Part shown: positions 21,501 to 34,800 of the stretch, one piece after another
Layout: each line of letters opens with the position of its first letter
Position numbering within the stretch: position 1 is the stretch's first letter
Assembly: GCA_029465975.1 (NCBI GenBank)
Contig: CM055728.1
Span: 16,630,705-16,694,704, forward strand
Source: Dallia pectoralis
Lineage: Eukaryota; Chordata; Actinopteri; Esociformes; Umbridae
Direction of reading: 5' to 3'
DNA length: 64,000 nt
The notes under the pieces: generated by a model
What the model saw: the letters and a program-made list of their open reading frames with translations, nothing else
Databases searched by the model: none
What the model was told of the DNA's origin: nothing
Made by a program: the position numbers and the translations under genes

Positions 21501-24151
21501 GTGTGTGTGTGTGTCTGTGTGTGTCTGTGTCTGTGTGTGTGTGAGGGCACACTTTGTGTTTTATGACAGAGGAGGGGAGTGGTGAATTAGATTTCCCTCC
21601 TATGGGTGGGGAATATTCTTCACCCAGACGATGGAGGAGGAAAAGCAGAAGGTCACTTTAACAGTTTGTGAGTGACTCCTAATGCTGTTGGTAGATATGT
21701 CTCACCTGACTCCAGTGCAGTTGATGTATGACTCAACTTCATTGACAGCTGTGCCTATTGTCACCTGTGTGTGTGTTGGCTCTTGTATATCATTGCTTAT
21801 GACTGGTTGTCCAGGTTAAGTTGACGATGTGTACAACATAAATGTGCTTGATGTCGATAGTGTAAACACAATGCAACAACGTATATCTATGGATAGAGAA
21901 ATGATATTCACTAAATTGTACGTGTATGGGCAATGTTTTGATATTTTGTCATTTGTTACTGTGGGCTTTTATTTTATCAGATCAGATTATGTCTGTTCTT
22001 CTAGCATTTACTTTGCATAAAGCACCTGCTCTATTGGCTCTAATCAGCGTCTTTCTCACGGTTTACCCACTGGGCGAAAAGAGAGCAGAAAGCCTGGACT
22101 GTGGGACTCCTTCTGGTCTGTTTAGTTACCTGTCACTTTAATCAAGAAATCAATCACATTTATTTTATAACTCCCTCTTTACAACTAAGTTGTCACAAAG
22201 TGCTTTTACAAAGACCCAGCCTTAAACCCGATAGAGCACGCATCAACAAGTTGATACAACGCGGCTAGGAAAAACTCTCTGATTGGTAAAATTTCAGAAG
22301 AAACCTAGATAGGATCCCGGCTCTGAGTGGTGGCCAGTCCTTTTCTGGCTGTGCTGGGTGACTTGACTCATAATAAACACTGCATGGCAAACACAAATTG
22401 CCAGACATATATAATGTGTTTCAATGTCGACGTTCAAGGTCTGGAGCCTCGGGGAGGTGGTCAGTCAACTCACAGTGTCCCTCGACCAAACCAGCATAGA
22501 CTCTACTGGTAGAATCACATGGACCGAATGTTGTCTTGTAGAAATACTCACCGGTACACTCAAGAGACAAAACGGTGGTCATCTGGAACTGATTGATAGA
22601 TATGAACCCCCACAGGGAGATGTGACCAGGGATGGACATTACAGGTACGGTAGATGTGGGTGGTGTGAACAGGAAGTGACTCTGCTCAATTACCCATCTC
22701 TCTGTCATCGTTGATAACTTCAGAGATATTCCAGGAATGTAATATCTGTCAGACTCCTGCCTCACCTATGTCCTTACCCATACCTGTATGTCCCAAGGGA
22801 CGGGAAGAGTCAGTTGGTCTTGGTTCAGTTGAAGGGGAAAGAACATTTGCTTCCAGTTCATACTGAATAGCTGAATAACTGGCTCGCCGAATACATTGTA
22901 TCAGCAATTCAAGTACACATGGAGTAGGATGACAAATCCCCAAAGTATCCTCTGAATAGGGGCCATTAGCAGGAACATTAGTGAGAGTGATAGTAATTTG
23001 CTCATGTGGTTACACATCTGTGTTTGCCGTATCTCCCTCCTTCACTCCAGCTGGTGAGAGGGCAAACAGAGCCCACCAATCAGTACATGAATCAAACCAG
23101 CAGCCACTGGTGACTGGTTGGCAGCTCCCAACATCTGCACCACATGTGTTTCTGACTTGCCGATGGAGTTCAGATTAAGCAACATGGCTGATGGCTATGA
23201 GTATGACTGGGACTCTGGCAGGGCCACAACGTGCTGTAAGCCGTTGGCAGGGCTCAGGGGCTGCCGAGGTTCTCCAGATATCAGGGTCAGAGACGTTGGG
23301 GTTGTTATCATGGACATCAGATACTATCCAGCTTCCCTCTCCTATGCCCACCTGTTGTGGATATGTCTGACTTTCTTCCAGGTTAGAAGTTCTTCAAGGT
23401 TCCATGCCCAGCAGGTCCAGGTGGTTCTCAGGGTTGATTATTGTCCCTGTAGGCTGGGTAACAAGGCAGCTCTGGACTGTGGCAATACATCCGTACAATA
23501 ACCATCATCACTCAGGAGTTCTGCTGGCTCTCCCGTTCTGAAGGGAATCGCAATCCGCAGCGAGATTCTCAAGATTCCACGCTGGAAGAGAGAAAAGAGG
23601 AGTGTCCGTGAAGGAGTCAGACTTTGGAAGTGGGAGTGGAGTCAGTGGACAGCTCATTAGTAGAGACCAGAGAGAGGACGGACGGAGAGAATGTAAACTA
23701 ATTAGCGGGAGGGTCCAAAAATAAAACGTTGTTGACTTTCTCCTGCTCCAGTGTAGGCTAGTTGACGGGGCCAGTTACTATACTTATCTGAACTTTCTCA
23801 AAGCCACACCCACATTCTGGTCAGGTGCTCTATGCCGTACAGGGACATGTGCCTGTCTGCTGTGCTATTCTTATTTGGGTTCATCATGATTCCCACGCAA
23901 GCTGGTCGGAGAGAGCTGGAAATGTCCCCGTCAACTGTGCTATAAGGAAGTCTTACAGTAGCGTTATCCTTTTCTAGGTCCAACCTGACTTTCATCAAAA
24001 GTGTGTTTGTCTTGGTGATTGGTTTCAGTGTTTACTGCGGTTTCAGAGACCGTCTGTGTCACCCAGTCAGACTGGAATGTGTCATCTGGTTGTAACAGTT
24101 TCAACCCCTCCTGTCTGTCTCCTAACATAACCCAGTGACAGGTCGTTGCTG

Positions 24152-24182
<31 letters not shown>

Positions 24183-25779
24183 ACACTCACTCTTAGGGAA
24201 CGATGACCAGAGCTCTTTGTGTTAACACTTCTCCTCTTAAGCCTACCTAGGAGATCCCTGAAAAGTGTTGGGCAGGCAGCTGTGTAACAAAGCTGACAGG
24301 CACAGCTGGGTTAATCCCATCCCTTCAGAGTGGGTCAGGACAGGCAGTGGGGTTTCACATGCAGTGAAATGCACAGTGTATGACAGTTTCTACTGTACAC
24401 AATACCCAGACAGAGAAAGAGAGGGGAGAGAAAGGAGAAACCAGAGACCTGGGGGTGAGATGGAGAGAGGGGAAGAAAGAGAGAATAAAATAGAGAGGGA
24501 GGGAGGTAAGAGAGATGGAGAGCATTGTTTGAGGCATAGTAAGAGAGGGGGGAAATAAAAGCCCTGGTTCTTTGTGTTGTGCTCCTGTGCATTCTGGGAG
24601 ATTAGCCTTGGCCAGGCATACTGCATAACAGAGAGGATGCTGGGAGCACTCCAGTCTAAACTCATTACACTTGTTTTGAGAAAAGAAGGATCTAAGCATT
24701 ACTACACAAAAACAAACATGTGTAGTGCGTAGTAGGCTAAATATACAGTACATTTCAATATAGCCTAGCCCTAGGACACAGGAGAGGAAATAAGGACCCA
24801 ATCTGGAGCCGCCTGTTGACCATGAAAATGGGAAGGATGTTTTCTATTGTTAGCACCTATGTAGTTTCACCAAACTCTCCAAGGTGGCATAGCTGTCTTG
24901 ACCTGGTATGTGACTAGGCTAATGGCTGTGTGAAGCACAAACAATATACATGTACAGTGGATCTAAAAAGTCTACACACCCCTGTTAAAATGCCAGATTT
25001 TTGTGATGTGAAAATGTTGACAAAGATAAATCATGTCAGAACTTTTTGCACCTTTAATGTGACCTATAACGTGAACAATTCAATTTAAAAACAAACTGTA
25101 GACCTTCACTGTATAATGCATTGGTGCTTGTCATAATAATTTTAGCATCAATAGTACTACATTTCAACAAAATCAAACTAAAACTGAACATATTTACCAA
25201 TATTCCCAATTAATCCTTGGGTCCAATATTACATTTCCTGGTACATTTTTGTTTATTACGTATCCGTCATATCTTATTTCAAAATGTATTTTCATGTGCA
25301 GTTTTAGTGTTAGTTTTTGTTAACTATTCCAAGTTTGCAGCAGGGCTTGGTTGGTTCTGTGTTACGCCCCCCTCTCAGCTGTCAGCCTGCATTCCACCCT
25401 GTCTGTCCATGTAGGGATAAGATAATGGAAGCAAACGATTAAAGAGAGAAAGAAGACATTATAGAGAGAAAGAGGGAGAAATGATAGGAGATAAAGAAGA
25501 GAGAAAAAAGAGTGAGAAAGGTGGATGAGATAGGGAAGAAGAGAAAAAAGACAGAGAGAAGAAGACACACAGAGAGAATGCTGCTGATATGAGATGGCCA
25601 AAATGCTCTTTGGTCAACCACATTGTTCACTGTCTCAAACACGTCTTTTTATAGTATCAATGGGTTTGCCATTTAGTCCAAGCAATTTGATATGGGTTAC
25701 TGAAAGGGGATGTTTCTCATCTAATGTACTGTACTGTAGGGTCTTTATCTCATACATTGTGCTTTGATCTGAAGCTACA

Positions 25780-25810
<31 letters not shown>

Positions 25811-28800
25811 ACCTTATCTGCCAATATTGTTGCGTTCTAGAGGCACACAGATGTCATATACGTCAGTCTTTGCTCATGGAAAAACAGTGTCTGTGAAAAC
25901 TCCCTAACACGGACCGACACACAGGATAAAAGAGTTTAGAAGAGGCCATAAAATTATAGTGTATATATCAGACAACCCCCCACCCCCCCTCCACACACAC
26001 ACACACACACACACTCTGAGTACAGACTATACCCACCTTGGAGTGTGTGCCAACCACCAAAATAGATATCACGTTGTGTCTGGATGGCTCCTCTAAATGT
26101 CTCTATCCGGGCTTTGTATTAATACATCAGCTTTCTCCCACTCTCACTCTGTCTCATACATCGTTCTCTCGTCTCCTTACCCCCTCATGACCGACACCTC
26201 CCAGAGTGGAGATGTGTGCTGCGTTAACATGTGTACTTTGTTTTCACCTTCAGCTTTTACATGGCATTTCTCTCTACAGATTTGCCCGGTCATTGTTAAG
26301 GGTAGATGTGTGTGGTTAGAGCGTGGTAATAAACGTCTAGGTTGGCTTAACATCACACTGAGGTTTCCTCTCTGTTCAGGAAAGGGAAATGAGATGTGAT
26401 TACTATGGAATTAAGATAACTTTGTTGAGGTGACATGGGAATCCTTACTGAAATCAATGTGTTGCTCTATTCCTTTATTATCCGTGTACACAAATGCACT
26501 GTTGACATAGGAAACACTCGAGGGAGCGTATAAGCATATAATCTGGACATTTTCAAAGCTATAGTCAATATTACGCGTTGAGTAAATGCCAAGGCTATTA
26601 TGGTGATGTGTGTGTGTGTTCAGTGCTTAGAAGTGGCACCAGTGTGAGACTTGTCTGAATGCCAGGCAAACATAGCTGTCTTCAAGTCTCCTGTTTTTGT
26701 TGATAGTTAAAATGATCCCCAGGAGTTTTCCCAGGAGACTTCCAACCCGAAGCAGTTCTAAAACACAACTAAACATATTTAATACTGACTGTTGGCTCTC
26801 CATGTGGACTGACAGACCCCATTCCCTGGTTCTCCATGTGGACTGACAGACCCCAGTCCCTGGCTCTCCATGCGGACTGACAGTCCCCAGTCCCTGGTTC
26901 TCCATGCGGTCTGACAGACCCCATTCCCTGGTTCTCCATGCGGACTGACAGACCCCAGTCCCTGGTTCTCCATGCGGACTGACAGTCCCCAGTCCCTGGT
27001 TCTTCATGCGGACTGACAGACCCCAGTCCCAGCTTATCTGCTTCAGGGTCCCTGTAGGCGTCCTACCAGTTCTTCACTAGAAATGTATTTATGGATTTAG
27101 ACTGAAATACTTGGCAGATTTTTAGGGGTCATAAATGTTTCTATTCATACACCCTAAACACGGTTCATCTCACAGGTCACATGAAGTGTACGTGCACTGG
27201 AAGACAGATACACACCCTCACAAACAGACATACAGTATGTGCACACACACACACACACACTCTTCTCTGCGAGGCTGTTAGAGTAGGCCATTTCCCAGTT
27301 GACCTTTGGGTCTGTTTCTGGATATAGCGTCTGTAGGGCGCCACGTCAGGTCAACCGATTTGGACTCCAGCAGAAGGAGGCACCAGTGGGTTCACTGAAA
27401 CATCATCTTGCTGGGTTTGGATCAACAATGTTATTCCTGATCATTTAAAGTGCCTGTGTATCTGCAGCAGCTTTAGTCAGGCTCTCTTTTGGTCTCTGGA
27501 TTTAACTTGTGTCTACATCTTATTTGACGTACATATTTCTGTACTGATTTGATTTCATGGTCCTGAAATGTTTTTGTCAGACAGGAAAAGGGGGTGGGAT
27601 ATTGTTTTCCAATGACAGAGGTATCTTATCAACCAAATGTTTTTCATCTTCACTGCTCTGGGATAACTGCCAGCTGTGATATTGTTTCCTGTCCTTTTGT
27701 TTGTTAACTTACTTTCTCCCCCTCTTTATTTTCAAGCACTGGCCTATGCCACCGCCCAGGACCCAAGCCACGCCCACGGCTGTACCCATGGCAGCTGTTA
27801 CCCGGCTACAGGAGACCTGTTGGTAGGGCGTGAGAAGAGCCTGAAAGCATCATCAACATGTGGCTCCAGGAGGAAAGAGCCCTACTGTATCGTCAGTCAT
27901 TTACAGGTGTGTGTGTGTGTGTGTTTGCGTGTGTGTCGGTGTGTGTGTGTTTTTGCGTGTGTGTGTATGCTTGTGCGAATGTCGTGTGTGTCTCCGATAT
28001 TCTCTCATTCCCCATACCTACAATCTCTCCTGTCCTGAACTTCATCTTGCACTCTGACCTGTCACCTCTGACCTCTGTAGGATGAGAAGAAATGTTTCCT
28101 GTGTGACTCCCGGCGACCTTATGACACTGTGTATAACAGCATCAGCCACCGCATTGAAAACGTCATCACCACCTTTAAGCCACACCGCAAGAAGTCCTGG
28201 TGGCAGTCTGAGAACGGTGAACGGTGTAACTTTACATTACAGGGGGGTTGGGGGGCTGTCTACATAGTCGTGTCTCAGTTTATCTGCAGAGTTCATGTTA
28301 AAACATTATGCCTAAAATCATTCACTATGTCTCTGCTAAAAAGTTATTGTAAACCTTTTGCTTTATGACAAACAGTGTTTAATATAAACAGCTCTATTTC
28401 TGTCTTAACAATCGTGTTGTGCAGCTGCTTATGCCATGAACTCATCAGAGTGAGGAGATGTTAGACGCTTTTCTCGGGAGAAGAGAGGGAGAGAGTGAGT
28501 TGAAAGTGGAGAGAGGTTGCGAGAGTGCCGGGGTAAGAGAGAGAAGGGGGTGTGAGAGAGAGAGGGGAGATGAAGAGATTCTGTAAGCCCCTGTGAGTCA
28601 TCACAGTGGGCTCTGGTAACTCTGTTCTGAAGGCCTTCAAAGCCCAGCGTTGAACTCACCTCCATCAGATTAAATGACCCTCCGTTTGAATCACTCTGCA
28701 CTGTAGTAGCCTTAGAAACCCTGCCTGGAGTAGACCCGGATCAGACCCAGACCCAAAGCTGTGTGGATGGGATAATTACAGAGCAGGGTGTACCCTGGCA

Positions 28801-31800
28801 GGAGAATAGAGCAGGGCAAAGGATGACTGGGGGCTGGAGAGAGAGAGAGAGAGAGAGAGCTCTGACACAGAGACAGAGGGAGTACATGATGGAGAGACCA
28901 TATCAGCAGACCAGCTAACCCTTTCTTCATTGTTAATACAGAGCTCCAATCACTGCAAACAAAAGCCTTATTTCAGGTCTATTTCTGAGTCGCTGACTAG
29001 TCTGGACCACTTCAGTTCTGACTGCACTCTGTTGGCTAGACAAAACGCTTGAAGGTGGGGGACAGGAAACGATCACTATTTTTACATCCAGTCTCCATGG
29101 CGTTTCTGGCAGGGCCATTAGAGTATGTGACCCGAGACACAGGGCTCTGTTTGTGCTACACATGTGACAGCCACAGCTCTTTACTAAGGGACCTCCCCGA
29201 GGGTTAGCTGGGTGGCTGGTTTAAGAGGTTACCTTACAGCCGCTGGTCTGGAGAGCAGCTTGGACCATATATTTGCTGTTTGACTTTTTCAACAGCAGGC
29301 AGGATGTACAAGTGGGCTGTTTCCGTTAGGGGAGTGTGCCGGTTACTAATTGCTCGTCGTTAGCCAAGTCTCACGAGAGCACTCATGTTAAAAACGTTTC
29401 ACTGTTCATTAGGTCCCTCTTCCATTTATAAGTAATTTCTCACTGTTTCTTTTATTTGCTCCTTTTCTCAATCTGTTTCCCTGTCCTAGTTCCCAGGTTT
29501 CTGTTTGTCCCTCACTTCCTCCCATTCTCCCTCTGATTTTCTCTTTCTATCCTGACTTCTTGGCTCAAACATGCCCCGCCTCTCCTTTCCTCTACCTCTA
29601 TTTCCTTCCAGATTAATCTTGCAATAATAAGTGGAGGTCATGGTTTCACAGTTTTGCATTCATGGTTGGAGATCTTGGTTCTTAGTTTCACACTCCTACT
29701 CATAACATGCCTAGATTCTTGACACCTCCATTATTTCCAACGATATTTTACTTTTTCCACAGACCAGGATCCCATCAGATAACTGCAGTTTTCCTGACAG
29801 ATAGCTAGTCTTTCTGAGGGGTAATTAATCTCCCTGAGGAGTAGCTAGTCTTCCTGAGGAGTAGCAAGTCGTCCTGAGGAGTAGCTAGTCTTCCTGAGGA
29901 GTAGCTAGTCTTCCTGAGGAGTAGCTAGTCTTCCTGAGGGATAGCTAGTCTTCCTGAGGAGTAGCTAGTCTTCCTGATGAGTAGCTAGTCTTCCTGAGGA
30001 GTAGCTAGTCTTCCTGATGAGTAGCTAGTCTTCCTGAGGAGTAGCAAGTCTTCCTGAGGGATAGCTAGTCTTCCTGAGGAGTAGCAAGTCGTCCTGAGGT
30101 GTAGCAAGTCGTCCTGAGGAGTAGCTAGTCTTCCTGAGGGGTAGTTAGTCTTCCTGAGGGCTAGCTAGTCTTCCGTGAGGGGTAGTTAGTCTTTCTGAGG
30201 GGGGCTTAGCTTGATATGTAAATGTCTGGGTTCCCACAAACAGTTCTCCTTTCACTACTTATCTATATGGTGAGCTTTCAATGTTTTCATTGTGTTCCTG
30301 ACATTTGCTATTCACTTCATACTGCATTTGCATTTGATTAGTGCTTAGCTTTATCAACATTCATCTTGAAAGTTTCCAGAAGTTTCCCTTTGAGATATGT
30401 TGTGGCATGTCGACAAATTAGCAGTTAGAAATGTGTTATGGTTATTATGTTAGTTATATACAGTAGCAGTTAACTGATTTGCCTGCTGGACGGGGACGGG
30501 TTGGGGGGGGGCTTCTTGAATAAGGCAATACTTCACTATTGAAGAAACAACAAACTCTTCTTTACCAGTCCTTTGTGAATAACGGGGCCAACTCAAGTGG
30601 TTCTCCAGGATTGGTGCTCAGGAAATGTGTGGGACGGCTTACCCATGTCAAGGACGACGTATACGGCCAAGATGTGAAGATCTGTTAAGATTCCATTACT
30701 CAAGAGACAGACAGAAACCTAAACCTGGTTGACCTATCACCGTTATTACTCATGGGTTTACATGGGTAGCAGACTATACTGTCTCATACAGGTTGAATTC
30801 ATATATTTCACATTCAATAGCGACAAACGGAAGCTTGACCTCTGTTTCCTTCTCGTTGTGTCTTCAGGGAAGCCCGATGTCTACGTCCAGCTGGACCTGG
30901 AGGCAGAATTCCATTTCACTCATCTTATCATGATTTTTAAGGTTAGACATGGATAATTTGTAAACCCGTAGACAGCGTGTTACATCCACGTTGCATTTGA
31001 CTTTGTTCTAGACAGCGTGTTACATCCACGTTGCATATGACTTTGTTCTAGACAGCGTGTTGCATCCACGTTGCATATGACTTTGTTCTAAACAGCGTGT
31101 TACATCCACGTTGCATATTACTTTGTTCTAGACAGTGTGTTACGTCCACGTTGCATATGACTTTGTTCTGTCTACATGCATGACATCTCACCCCTCACGC
31201 GGTACACAGACGTTTCGCCCGGCAGCCATGGTGATTGAGCGATCGGCAGATTTTGGCCGTAACTGGCAGGTGTACCGCTACTTCGCCTACGACTGTTCCT
31301 CGATCTTCCCGGGGATACCCACAGGTCCCCTGCGTAAGGTGGACGACATCATCTGTGAGTCACGCTACTCCGACATAGAGCCGTCCACCGAGGGAGAGGT
31401 GAGTGGGATTGGCTAACGGGAAATCACAAGACAATTGAGTGATGTTGGAAGAAGGTTGGAAATCAATTCAAAATATGTGTTAATAACGAAAAGGGAATTT
31501 TATCTGGTGCTTGTTGGATTCACTACTGTTCTGTAACCAATAAAAAACATGCTATTCAACCGCTTGCATTGTCCCTGTTTCTCCGACAGGTGATCTACAG
31601 GGTTCTGGATCCAGCCATACGTATTGAGGACCCCTACAGCCACAACATTCAGAGTAAGAGACCAGTCACCGGACCTGGCTGAAAAATACATGTGTATTTA
31701 GGTTTTCATATGTGTGATTAGGTTCTTGCTTGTGAATGTACACTGGTCAGCCGAAACATTATGACCACGCACAGATGAAGCAAATACATGGGCAGATGTC

Positions 31801-34800
31801 ACTGTATGGGTAGGTCAGGCGGTAAGTGAACAATCAGTTTTTTAAGTCGATGTGATGGATGGAGGAGAAATAGTCAGGAGTAAAGAGCTGAGCAACTTTG
31901 ACAAGGGCTAAATTGTTATGGCCAGACAACTGGGTCAGATGGTCTCCGAAACAGCAAGACTTGTGTGGTGCTCCCGGTCAGCAGTGGTGAGCACCTACTG
32001 ACAGTGGTCCCGGTCAGCAGTGGTGAGCACCTACTGACAGTGGTCCCGGTCAGCAGTGGTGAGTACCTACTGACAGTGGTCCCGGTCAGCAGTGGTGAGT
32101 ACCTACAGACAGTGGTCCCAGTCAGCAGTGGTGAGTACCTACTGACAGTGGTCCCGGTCAGCAGTGGTGAGTACCTACTGACAGTGGTCCCGGTCACCAG
32201 TGGTGAGTACCTACTGACAGTGGTCCCGGTCAGCAGTGGTGAGTACCTACTGACAGTGGTCCCAGTCAGCAGTGGTGAGTACCTACTGACAGTGGTCCCG
32301 GTCAGCAGTGGTGAGTACCTACTGACAGTGGTCCCGGGCAGCAGTGGTGAGTACCTACTGACAGTGGTCCCGGTCAGCAGTGGTGAGTACCTACTGACAG
32401 TGGTCCCGATCAGCTGTGGTGAGTACCTACTGACAGTGGTCCCGATCAGCTGTGGTGAGTACCTACTGTCAGTGGTCCCGGTCAGCAGTGGTGAGTACCT
32501 ACTGACAGTGGTCCCGGGCAGCAGTGGTGAGTACCTACTGACAGTGGTCCCAGTCAGCAGTGGTGAGTACCTACTGACAGTGGTCCCGGTCACCAGTGGT
32601 GAGTACCTACAAACAGTGGTCCCAGTCAGCAGTGGTCAGTACCTACTGACAGTGGTCCCAGTCAGCAGTGGTGAGTACCTACAGACAGTGGTCCCAGTCA
32701 GCAGTGGTGAGTACCTACTGACAGTGGTCCCAGTCAGCAGTAGTGAGTACCTACTGACAGTGGTCCCGGTCACCAGTGGTGAGTACCTACTGACAGTGGT
32801 CCCGGTCAGCAGTGGTGAGTACCTACTGACAGTGGTCCCGGTCACCAGTGGTGAGTACCTACTGACAGTGGTCCCGGTCAGCAGTGGTGAGTACCTACAG
32901 ACAGTGGTCCCAGTCAGCAGTGGTGAGTACCTACAGACAGTGGTCCCAGTCAGCAGTGGTGAGTACCTACTGACAGTGGTCCCGGTCAGCAGTGGTGAGT
33001 ACCTACTGACAGTGGTCCCGGTCACCAGTGGTGAGTACCTACTGACAGTGGTCCCGGTCAGCAGTGGTGAGTACCTACTGACAGTGGTCCAAGGAGAGGA
33101 CAAACGACAAACATGCAACACGATAATGGGCGCCCAAGGCTCATCTGTGTGCAAGGGCAGCAAAGAATATCCACGTCTCTCTTTGAGGCAAAGAGGTGCT
33201 GAGGCAGTCAGCAGAGAAGAGTGGCTCATGTGGATGAAGATATGATTGGGCCGTGTCCTCTACTGGGCTGTCTTAGTTCCTGTATTGTCTCTGGCATTGG
33301 CTCATCAGATGGAATGATATCCGATGAGAGGCACAGCTGCAAGGGCTCAAAAAGAAATACGTGTGTACAAAACATTCAGGGATCCTACCAAGGTCTGGGT
33401 GAGGCCTTTAGAACTACTGAGAAAGTACAGAAACATTATGAAGATTGTGTTTTCTACATACAAATAGGAGAATACATTAAAAGCAGTTCCAGAGTTGATC
33501 TTTTTTCAAATACCACATGTTCAATGTATGTGAAAGTAATTATAAAAATTGTATTTAAACGTTTGTCCACGGGTTTTCACAACTGGGAACTACATCCAAC
33601 ATGATACAGCAACTGCCATTCTATCGTACTAATATCAATCAAGCATGCTCTTAAACGACTCTTTAACATAACGAGCCGTGACGGGCTGCTGAATGTGTCT
33701 GGAGCCAAGTCTAATATGGGAACATGGATGTGAAAACCAGCTGCTCTCTCTCTCTCTCTCTCCCTATCTCTCTCTCTCTCTTACAAGCTGTTCCTCCTGT
33801 TTTGAATGACATGGCTTCACTGTTATCCTAGAACAAGAGCACCAAAATACATGTTGACCGTCACCCTGTAACTGTAGTTTCCATGGTCTCCAGACAGACA
33901 CACTCTGGGTAACTAGCACATGCTGCCAAGTCACATCTCTTCCTTGCTGAATGCATATTTTATGCTTCTGGGATTTATAAAATAAGGTGCTGATACCTGA
34001 TGAGTTTCTGTTGAAATGTTAGGCCGTAGAGTTTGCCAGCGTTCCAGGAAAGACATAAAGTACATGGAAAGATGTTTCATTAGCGGGAGTGCTTTCTTAT
34101 GCAGAGATCGTCCCTCGTAGGAGATCCTCACAGTAGAAGATCCTCCCTAATCCCTGATTAGGAGATCCCCCAAGTAGGAGATCCTCCCCAATCCCTCAGT
34201 AGGAGATCCCCCAGTAGGAGACCCCCCAGTAGGAGATCCCTCAGTAGGAGATCCCCCCAGTAGGAGATCCCCCCAGTAGGAGATCCTCACAGTAGAAGAT
34301 CCTCCCCAATCCCTCGGTAGGAGATCCCCCCAGTAGATGACCCCCCCAGTAGGAGATCCTCCCAGAAGGATATCTTCCATTTGTCCTTGTGTTGGTGGGA
34401 TGTTGGGATGTAGAGACATGAGTAGTTTAATTATAAAAATTAAACTACATCAGTTATGGTCTGATAAGAGTAGATCTGTTTTGACCCAGTATTTCCCAGA
34501 ATTTCCACTAGTTTGTGAGAAAAGGAGTTGTGTTTTGCCTGTCAAGGTCTCGAGAACAGACCTCTTTGTGTGAGCGGATACAGCGGTACGCTCAGATAAC
34601 GTTGAAGCCCAAGACCTCGGCGGTGTCTGTCTTCCTGATTGAATAAAACAGCAGCCAGCAGCCATATCACTCTATAGCCCCAGACTGGTTGCCCACTGAA
34701 GCTAAGCAGGGCTGAGCCTGGTCAGTACCTGGATGGGAGACCTCCTGGAAAAAAACAGGTTGCTGCTGGAAGAGGTGTTAGTGAGGCCAGTAGGGGCTGC

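Larger units (their letters stand above)
21501..27736. other. Large 5' intron of lamb2
   Basis: About 6.2 kb without recognisable exons. It holds interspersed repeat remains (separate entries), (TC)n near 24160, a GA-rich tract at about 24415-24560 and 25440-25580, (TA)n at 25783-25811, (CA)n at 25990-26012 and 27243-27260, and a 34-bp minisatellite. Open frames here lack splice or family support. Confidence 0.6.

Noticed and set aside
27676..27736. Hydrophobic signal-peptide-like frame directly upstream of the lamb2 LN exon
   Set aside because: It begins with GTG, and its hydrophobic codons are the pyrimidine tract of the acceptor (CTCCCCCTCTTTATTTTCAAG). An ATG exon upstream is more likely.
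31916..33245. 426-codon (+) and 225/197-codon (-) frames
   Set aside because: The 36-bp unit is divisible by three, so both strands stay open; no start, splice or family support beyond the transposon remnant.
34661..34790. 5S rRNA gene
   Set aside because: Only part of 5S is present and it continues into a SINE body and L2-like tail.
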